Assembly: GCA_025350305.1 (NCBI GenBank)
Contig: JANXYC010000169.1
Coordinates: 1 to 33,789 of the forward strand
DNA from: Cyclobacteriaceae bacterium
Lineage (GTDB): Bacteria; Bacteroidota; Bacteroidia; Cytophagales; Cyclobacteriaceae
Reading direction: 5' to 3'
Length of the DNA: 33,789 bases
Shown here: positions 26,626 to 33,789 of the stretch, piece after piece
Layout: every line of letters starts with the position of its first letter
Position numbering within the stretch: the first letter of the stretch is position 1
Translations under genes and position numbers: made by a program
Notes under the pieces: model-generated
The model's input: the letters and a program-made list of their open reading frames with translations, nothing else
The model's database searches: none
Told to the model about the DNA's origin: nothing

Positions 26626-29600
26626 ATGAGAAAACTGCTCCTGTTTTTTTTTAGTTTGATTTCCACTTCCTTACTGAATGGTCAAGCCTTCGATCCGAAG
26701 GCCTTTTCCCAATTAAATTTTCGCTTTATTGGTCCTGATGGCAATCGGGCCATTGCGGTAGTGGGTGAACCAGGCAATCCTAATGTATCCTATATCGGTG
26801 CTGCTTCGGGCGGTATCTGGAAGACGGAAGACATGGGCTTTCATTGGCGATCCATTTTCGACAAGACGGATGATTCTTCCATCGGTGCCATGGCCATCGC
26901 GCCTTCCAATCCAAAACAAGTGTGGGTGGGCACCGGCGAGACATTTTTAATACGCCCTGCCCATGCCGTTGGTAACGGTGTTTATAAATCCTCCAACGCG
27001 GGAAAAACCTGGAAGAATCTGGGGCTTGAAAGAACCTTTCGCATCAGTCGTGTGATTGTTCATCCTTCTGATACAAACGTTGTGTATGTTGCTTCCCTTG
27101 GTCATGCTTCCGGCCCACAGCAGGAACGCGGTGTGTTTAAAACTACTAACGGAGGAACCACCTGGGAACGTGTTTTCTTCTTGAATGAAAACACCGGCTG
27201 CTCGGATTTGGCAATGGACCCTAAGAACCCTGACGTGCTCTTCGCGGCAATGTGGGAAGTCGAAATCAAAACCTGGAACCTCAAGAGTGGAGGTGCTTCC
27301 AGTGGTATCTACAGAAGCAAGGATGGTGGTAAAACCTGGGCGGCGCTTCAAAATGGTTTGGAAAGCGGTTCCACTCATCCGGTTGGTAAAACGTCCGTAG
27401 ATGTTGCTTACTCCAATCCAAAAATTGTATATGCTTTGGTTGAAGATAAGGAGCCTCGACTCTATCGTTCAGAGGATGGCGGTGATAGCTGGAAGCTCAT
27501 GCAGCGTGACCACTCCATGGGCCAACGTGCCGGTTACTATACACGCCTCCGGGTGTCAACCAAAAATGAAAATGAAGTGTACACCATTTGTGTTGGGATC
27601 AAAAAGTCAGTAGATGGCGGAAAAACGTTTGCCAAAGATTTTAACCAATGGGCTGCCGGCGGTGACAATCATGACCTGTGGTTTGATCCAAAAATTCCAG
27701 ATCGAATCATGTGTGCCCACGATGGGTGTGCAAATTTGTCATTCAATGGAGGCAAAACCTGGAAAAATATCAACGTGCCCATCGCGCAGATGTATCATAT
27801 CGCCGTGGATGATCGCGTTCCATACTATGTGTATTCCAACCGGCAGGATGCATGGTCCTATCGCGGACCGAGTCGCAATCTTGAAGGAGGGTCTATTCCG
27901 CTTGGCCTCTGGCACGGAGTAGGAGGATGCGAAAGTGGCTTCGCTCAACCGGACCCTTTTGACAATAATATTGTCTGGTCAGGTTGCTACGATGGCGGCC
28001 TGGATGTGTTTGATCTTACCACGATGCACGCCCGTGATGTGCGCGTGTGGCCACAAACGCAAATTGGGAATGCGCCCTCAAATGCGAAATATCGGTGGCA
28101 TTGGAATTTTCCCATGGTGCTCTCGAAGCATGTGCCCGGTCGCGTGTGGGTAGGCAGTCAGTTTGTGCATGAAACTTCCAACCGCGGACAAAGTTGGAAA
28201 GAAATTAGTTCTGACCTGACCACCAACGACAAAAGCCATCAGCAAAATTCCGGCGGCATGGCGAGTGATAATCTTATGACCTGGGATGGATGCACGCTCT
28301 ACTCGCTTGCAGAATCACCTTTAAAAGAAGGTGTGCTTTGGGCTGGAAGCAATGATGGCATCTTGAGTGTAACGCAGGATGGTGGTAAAACCTGGACGAA
28401 TGTTTCTTCCTTCGTTCCGGAACTGCCGAAATGGGGCACGATCCGCCACATCGAAGCATCCTATTTCGATGCCGGCGCCTGTTACATTGCCGTGGATGCT
28501 CATCACAACGGTGATTTTGGGGTATATGTTTATAAGACTACAGATTTTGGGAAAACATGGACCCGACTTTCTGTTGATCTTCCTCCTTCGAATTCAAATT
28601 TCGTACACCAGATCGTTGAAGACCCCGGTAAGAAAGGTTTGTTGTGGTTAGGCACTGATAATGGATTGTATTTTTCCCCGGATGATGGCAGGCAGTGGTT
28701 ACGTTTAAAAAATAATTTACCGCCCGTACCGATTTATGGGATTACCGTTCAGAAAAATTTTCGCGATCTCGTACTTGGAACGTACGGCCGGGGAATTTAT
28801 ATACTGGATGATATCACACCCATCCGCGAGTATTCAGAACAAGTGCAAAATACCGATGCTCACCTTTTTTCATTGAGGCCTTCCTACCGGTTTCAAAAGA
28901 AGGATGCCATTAAGACGGAAGATAGTTTTGTCAATGGTCAGAATCCCCACTATGGTGCTGATATCAACTATTATTTAAAAGCGAAATCAAAGGATAGCGT
29001 TCAAGTCCTTGTGCTCAATATAAAAGGAGAGACTGTTCAGACAATCAAAGGACGCAACAAGCCGGGCATAAATCGTGTGTACTGGGATCTTCGTCTGCAA
29101 GATTATGAACTGCCCAAACTTCACACAATGCCAAGAGGTGCCGACTGGGTAAAACCGGATTCTACCGGAGCGCGTACTATGTTTATTTATGACCTTGATA
29201 TTGGCCCGGGCCTTACGGCTCCGCTGGTCCCCCCAGGTGATTACACCATCGTGTTGAAAGCGAATGGAAAGGATTTCAAACAAACGGTTCAGGTCCTTAA
29301 AGATCCAAATACAAAAGCAATGGATGCCGACATCCAAAGACAATTTGCGCACGGAATTATTTTATTCAACGCTATCAATAACACGTTGAAATTGATTGAT
29401 GAGATGGAAAAATCAAGGTCCAAACTGCTAACACTGGTGAATGATAAGAAAATCGGAAAGACGGCAGCTGCATTGGAAGAAAAGATTTATCAATTGGAAG
29501 GTAAGCTTCATGACATCCGTCAAACTGGTGCCCGTTTCGATATTTTTCGCAATCCCCCGCAGGTTTTAGAACGCTTTCTGGCAATGAGCAAAGAAGGAAT

Positions 29601-29739
29601 CGTGTCGAGTGCCGACAGTCCGCCAACCGATCAGCAAGTGGAGGTGTACAATATCACACAGCAGCAGCTAGTGGAAGTTGAAAAGGCATATAATCTTTTA
29701 AAGCAAAATGCTGAGTGGAAGAGCACGAAGATGAATTGA
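26626..29739 (+). CDS. Secreted BNR/VPS10 (sortilin-like) repeat protein
   Basis: 1037 aa; signal peptide; many Asp-box repeats such as SKDGGKTWAAL, SEDGGDSWKLM, TQDGGKTWTNV, TTDFGKTWTRL. Confidence 0.9.
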   Translation: MRKLLLFFFSLISTSLLNGQAFDPKAFSQLNFRFIGPDGNRAIAVVGEPGNPNVSYIGAASGGIWKTEDMGFHWRSIFDKTDDSSIGAMAIAPSNPKQVWVGTGETFLIRPAHAVGNGVYKSSNAGKTWKNLGLERTFRISRVIVHPSDTNVVYVASLGHASGPQQERGVFKTTNGGTTWERVFFLNENTGCSDLAMDPKNPDVLFAAMWEVEIKTWNLKSGGASSGIYRSKDGGKTWAALQNGLESGSTHPVGKTSVDVAYSNPKIVYALVEDKEPRLYRSEDGGDSWKLMQRDHSMGQRAGYYTRLRVSTKNENEVYTICVGIKKSVDGGKTFAKDFNQWAAGGDNHDLWFDPKIPDRIMCAHDGCANLSFNGGKTWKNINVPIAQMYHIAVDDRVPYYVYSNRQDAWSYRGPSRNLEGGSIPLGLWHGVGGCESGFAQPDPFDNNIVWSGCYDGGLDVFDLTTMHARDVRVWPQTQIGNAPSNAKYRWHWNFPMVLSKHVPGRVWVGSQFVHETSNRGQSWKEISSDLTTNDKSHQQNSGGMASDNLMTWDGCTLYSLAESPLKEGVLWAGSNDGILSVTQDGGKTWTNVSSFVPELPKWGTIRHIEASYFDAGACYIAVDAHHNGDFGVYVYKTTDFGKTWTRLSVDLPPSNSNFVHQIVEDPGKKGLLWLGTDNGLYFSPDDGRQWLRLKNNLPPVPIYGITVQKNFRDLVLGTYGRGIYILDDITPIREYSEQVQNTDAHLFSLRPSYRFQKKDAIKTEDSFVNGQNPHYGADINYYLKAKSKDSVQVLVLNIKGETVQTIKGRNKPGINRVYWDLRLQDYELPKLHTMPRGADWVKPDSTGARTMFIYDLDIGPGLTAPLVPPGDYTIVLKANGKDFKQTVQVLKDPNTKAMDADIQRQFAHGIILFNAINNTLKLIDEMEKSRSKLLTLVNDKKIGKTAAALEEKIYQLEGKLHDIRQTGARFDIFRNPPQVLERFLAMSKEGIVSSADSPPTDQQVEVYNITQQQLVEVEKAYNLLKQNAEWKSTKMN

Positions 29740-29744
29740 AAGGA

Positions 29745-29840
29745 GGGTGTTGGGTGTTGGGTCTTGGCTTTTAGCTTTTAGCTTTTGATTATTAGCTTTT
29801 AACTTCGAGCTCTTAGCTGCTAGCTTTAACTTTTAACTTA
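29745..29840. repeat. 7-bp periodic intergenic array (GGGTGTT then AGCTTTT units)
   Basis: gggtgtt-gggtgtt-gggtctt-ggctttt-agctttt-agctttt-gattatt-agctttt-aacttcg-agctctt-agctgct. Confidence 0.8.
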
Positions 29841-29850
29841 TCGCTTGACC

Positions 29851-31023
29851 CTACTTTATAGTGACAAAGACTCCCTCATCAATCTCTCCATCCTTCACTT
29901 GATAGACGACAACGCCTGATGGCATTTTGAAGGCACCTTCGACACCAGAACCCAGCACGGCGGCAGTTTGTTCAAAGCGTGTTTGTTGACCTTCTGTTTC
30001 AAGGAAGAACCTCTGCCTGGAGTGATGATGGCCTGCCAAGGCAAGTGGAAAAGGATGAGTCTGAAGGATCGTAATGACCTCCTGTGCATTGGATACGACG
30101 TGTCTGAATTTGAGTTGTCCTTTTTCCCGCTCCAGCGTCCGGCCGGGACCAGTTTCTGTGTATCCTGAAATGCTGAGCCCGCCAGAGAGAAAGGGTACAT
30201 GCTGGAATGTTATAACTGGTGTTGTCGGTGGAAGGGCTGCAAGATCTTTTTTAAGCCATTCGCGTTGAACCGAATCGATGGAACCATAGTACCACATGTC
30301 GTCAAACTCGAGTGAATTCAGGGCAATGAAATGAAGACCTCCATAGTTGAATGAATAATAATCGGGCCCAAGGTAGCTGCGGTACATTTTTCTTCCATAC
30401 AATGGATGTAGTGTGCTTACCTTGGATAGTTCCCGTTCGATACCAAAAATTTCGTGATTGCCTGGCACATTCCAGACGGGCACCGGAAATTTCAGCGTTT
30501 CGGTTTTATACAACTCATACAATGATGTAGCTTCTTTTTCAGGCACTCGTAAAGCATCCTTTACGAGGTCACCGGTGACCAACACAAAATCAGGGCGAAC
30601 AGAATCCACCACGGCCCTGAATTTTTGCATGCGATCAAGGCTTTTATCACTGATATGTGTATCGGAAGCGTGAATGAAAGTGAATTGCGGGTGTGTTGAA
30701 GTTTTGACAAGCGGGAAATCTACCTGAGCGTTGTTGGACCCGAGATCAATTTTATGGTAAAATGATCGTGATGATTTAAATCCATGAGGCAATGAGATGA
30801 AAACAAAGCCGAAACCTTTTGTTGCTGGGATTTGGTAAAACCCATTCGCATCGGTTTGTACAGCATCTACCTGATCGGAAATAACGACACCCTTCATACC
30901 AACTTCGTTTTTATCACGCAAGCCATTGCCGTTGGAGTCGTTGAAGACAATTCCAGAAATGGTAGTAGCAGAAAGATTACTGCCGGCGCAAAGAACGAGA
31001 ACAGTGAGGATATATAATTTCAT
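29851..31023 (-). CDS. Secreted calcineurin-like metallophosphoesterase with N-terminal SdrD-B-like domain
   Basis: 390 aa; signal peptide, ISGIVFNDSNGNGLRDKNEVGMKGVVISD, then FIHASDTHISD, VTGDLVKDA, VPGNHE, ALAGHHHS. Confidence 0.9.
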   Translation of the reverse strand: MKLYILTVLVLCAGSNLSATTISGIVFNDSNGNGLRDKNEVGMKGVVISDQVDAVQTDANGFYQIPATKGFGFVFISLPHGFKSSRSFYHKIDLGSNNAQVDFPLVKTSTHPQFTFIHASDTHISDKSLDRMQKFRAVVDSVRPDFVLVTGDLVKDALRVPEKEATSLYELYKTETLKFPVPVWNVPGNHEIFGIERELSKVSTLHPLYGRKMYRSYLGPDYYSFNYGGLHFIALNSLEFDDMWYYGSIDSVQREWLKKDLAALPPTTPVITFQHVPFLSGGLSISGYTETGPGRTLEREKGQLKFRHVVSNAQEVITILQTHPFPLALAGHHHSRQRFFLETEGQQTRFEQTAAVLGSGVEGAFKMPSGVVVYQVKDGEIDEGVFVTIK

Positions 31024-31142
31024 ACAACGGATGATGAGCGTTTTTGAAGATATTCAAAAATACTCACATTCAACAGAATCAACAGCAGGCATCGACAGAT
31101 TACTGATTACCGGTTACCGAGTACCATGCTATTTTGCTTGTT

Positions 31143-31459
31143 TCAATCTACCGTGTAACCCTGGTTGCTCTTTTGAAAATACTCCTCCAACACCTTGAAT
31201 CGATGTTCAAAAATAAGGTTTACCCTACGCTCTACAAAAAGTAAATGGACCAATTGCCCAAGACGTCCTAGCGGAAGGGCATAGTCGATTTCATCAGTCA
31301 TTTCTACGCCACCGTCCACTTCCCTGAAATCGATAGAATCCTGAAATTCATGTCTTTCGGTGTGATGTGGGCAAGGTTTTTAGGTGATGAAAAGAAGTTC
31401 CATGCCGCTTTCACGGAAATGGGCAGAAATTGTTTCCGACTAAGTTGGTAGATCTTCAT
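31143..31459 (-). pseudogene. SRPBCC-family protein remnant, internal deletion and frameshift
   Basis: Frame 1 MKIYQLSRKQFLPISVKAAWNFFSSPKNLAHITPKDMNFR; frame 2 HEFQDSIDFREVDGGVEMTDEIDYALPLGRLGQLVHLLFVERRVNLIFEHRFKVLEEYF...*; not in the ORF track. Confidence 0.85.
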
Positions 31460-31537
31460 CACCCTTAAAACAACCTCCTGTAAAAATGGTTTTAATAGTT
31501 ATCTAAAATCTGCAACTTTATAGCTTCCGGCAACGCT

Positions 31538-33655
31538 ATGCGATTTTTTGGACTTGTTTTGGTAGTTTTCTTGATTTTACTGATCCTCGCTTCAGCTTGC
31601 AGGAGAGACGGAACGCTTGCTGGTAATACCGACTCCGTTGATTTCAATCTTCACATCCGGCCAATTCTATCAGACCGGTGTTTCAAGTGTCATGGTCCGG
31701 ATGCTAATCAGCGTAAAGCAAATCTTCGGCTTGACATTCGTGAAAATGCGCTGGCGGTGTTGAAAGATAATCCAACGGCTCATGTAATCATGCCGGGGAA
31801 AGCATCTCAATCCGAAATGTACAGGAGAATTTCTTCCAGCGACACATCCCAGCGCATGCCACCCCTCAACTCCAACCTTAAACTGAACGAACAGGAGGTT
31901 GAATTGATCAAGAAATGGATTGATCAGGGCGCCGTTTATAAAAAACACTGGTCGTTTATTCCACCACAAGAGCCTGCGCTTCCAAGCATTGTCAATAAGG
32001 ACTGGCCAAGAAATGAAATCGACGCATTTGTTTTGGCGAAGTTGGAGCACGCTGGTCTTCAGCCCAATCAAGAAGCTGACAAGGAACGGTTGCTGAAACG
32101 CATGTGTCTTGACATAACAGGTTTGCCGCCTTCCCTGGCGTTACAAGAAAAATTTCGGAACGATAAATCTGCTAAGACCTACGAAAAAATGGTTGATGAA
32201 CTATTGTCTCAGCCGCACTATGGCGAGAAGATGGCAGTCTATTGGATGGACGTAGCACGCTACGCGGATTCACACGGCTATCAGGATGACGGCTTGCGTA
32301 CCATGTGGCCTTGGCGGGATTGGGTGATCCACGCATTCAATGAGAATTATCCATACGATCGGTTTGTCACCTGGCAACTGGCGGGAGACCTACTTCCGAA
32401 CCCAACAAAGGAGCAGTTGTTGGCCACAGGGTTCAATCGTAATCATAAAATTACGCAGGAGGGTGGTATTATCCAGGAAGAGTACCGCATTGAATATGTG
32501 ACGGACCGCACCAACACGTTCGGTAAATCTTTTCTTGCGCTTACATTTGAATGTGCACATTGCCATGATCATAAATACGATCCTATTTCACAAAAGACCT
32601 ACTATGGCACGTTCGCCTTCTTCAACCAGGTGCCGGAGAAAGGTTTAGTAGGAGACATTCAACTTGCGTCGCTGGCTGATCCGCCAAAAATCAAGATCAC
32701 TTCCGAAGAGGTGCGCGAAATTTTTTCGTTCATTAATAAAAAAGATACAGCGGCAGTGGAGGTCATGGTGATGAAAGATTCGAGCAAACGTCGGCCCACG
32801 TTCGTGTTGAAGAGAGGAGCTTATGACGCCCATGGAGAGCAAGTGATGTTTGATTTACCATCCTCTATTCTTCCATTTGATTCTGTAAAGTTTGGAAATA
32901 ATCGACTGGGACTTACAAAATGGTTGTTCGACAAAAAGAATCCACTTACAGCCCGGGTATTCGTTAATAAGATTTGGCAGGAGTTTTTTGGGAGAGGACT
33001 TGTAAAAACATCGGGCGACTTTGGGATGCAGGGCGACATGCCCTCTCACCCGCAGCTCCTGGATTGGTTGGCCCTTGATTTTATGAACAACGGATGGAAC
33101 ATCAAACGGCTGGTAAAACAAATTGTGATGTCATCAACCTATTGTCAGTCTTCGGCGATTAGTAAGGAGAAATTGGCGGCGGACCCTGAAAATATTTTAT
33201 TAGCCAGAGGTCCACGCATTCGTATGGCCGCCGAAACGGTCCGTGATTTGGCGTTGGCAAGCAGCGGGCTATTGGTAAAAGAAATTGGAGGACCCAGTGT
33301 AAAAGTCTATCAACCAAAAGGAATTTGGGAATCTTCAACTTCAGGAAGAGGTGTACTCGCACATTATGTTCAGGACCATGGTGATGATCTCTACCGCAGA
33401 GGACTCTACAGTTTTATCAAGCGCACGGTGCCCCCTCCGGGGATGCTGGTATTTGATGCCAGCAATCGTGATCAATGCGAAGTGAAACGGTTACGAACGA
33501 ACACACCCCTTCAAGCGCTGATGTTGCTCAACGACCCTGTTATTCTTGAAGCATCGCGCGTCTTTGCGGAGCGATTGATGAAAGAACAATCAACCCCGAA
33601 AGGAAAAATCACTCAAGCATTCCGATCGATAATTTGCCGCGAGGCCAACGATGAG
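31538..33655 (+). CDS. PSCyt1 / DUF1549 / DUF1553 domain protein, 3' end lost at putative chimeric join
   Basis: Not in the ORF track because it has no stop before the window end. FNLHIRPILSDRCFKCHGPD (CxxCH), ARYADSHGYQDDG, ECAHCHDHKYDPIS, GDFGMQGDMPSHPQLLDWLA, VKRLRTNTPLQALMLLNDPVILEASR. Confidence 0.92.
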
Positions 33656-33789
33656 GACCAAGGCGACTGCGCCGCGCATCATGGCGCGCCACCCACGACG
33701 GTCGAGACGAGCGCCCATCCGCCGATGTCGCGTACAAAGACCTGCTCGATGACTAGGCGCCGCGGCGGGCTGCCTGGCGCACGAAGTTC
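33656..33789. other. High-GC terminal segment of apparently foreign origin (assembly chimera or junction)
   Basis: About 69% GC by hand count; DUF1553 homology stops after REANDE; minus strand shows ...RRLVIEQVFVRDIGGWALVSTVVGGAP* overlapping ATGATGCGCGGCGCAGTCGCC (MMRGAVALVLI). Confidence 0.75.

Noticed and set aside
31670-32071. 133-aa minus-strand ORF
   Set aside because: Antisense to the PSCyt1/DUF1549 coding region, which has clear CxxCH and family motifs.
33656-33789. True C-terminus of the DUF1553 protein
   Set aside because: Sequence after REANDE shows no family resemblance and abrupt high GC; better explained as a chimeric end.

Overview
The window is chromosomal and looks like Bacteroidota, probably Cytophagales (inferred from gene content and intergenic style). 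I see no phage, integrase, transposase, CRISPR or defence island. From left to right it encodes: alanine dehydrogenase (-), a GGCT-like protein, a fused alpha/beta 2-oxoacid dehydrogenase E1, a lipoprotein (-), a LuxE-like acyl-protein synthetase, a 42-aa lipoprotein missed by the ORF track, an NtrC-type regulator without a C-terminal HTH (-), RNase P RNA (-), a small conserved protein (-), a DUF2279-like protein (-), TamB (-), TsaD, a hotdog thioesterase, SmpB, an NlpC/P60-fold protein, an HNH protein, a histidine kinase and sigma-54 response regulator (both -), a MacA/HlyD adaptor, an ABC ATPase, an ABC permease, a second permease reduced to a pseudogene, a small basic protein, a BNR/VPS10 secreted protein, a metallophosphoesterase (-), an SRPBCC pseudogene (-), and a PSCyt1/DUF1549/DUF1553 protein running off the right edge. 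The observations I rate highest are: (1) a sigma-54 promoter plus GTCCG-N4-CGGAC enhancer-like palindrome controlling the exporter operon, which also moves the adaptor start codon; (2) an NlpC/P60 protein whose catalytic Cys is Asp (DCSG to DDSA); (3) two pseudogenes with internal deletions, one preserving a 12-bp word that reads sensibly in both flanking frames; (4) a pair of perfect inverted DnaA boxes next to a small Lys-rich protein gene; (5) intergenic arrays with 7-bp (once ~8-bp) period at five loci; (6) a foreign high-GC terminal segment of about 134 bp that is probably a chimeric join. I did not find a clear multi-gene novel system.
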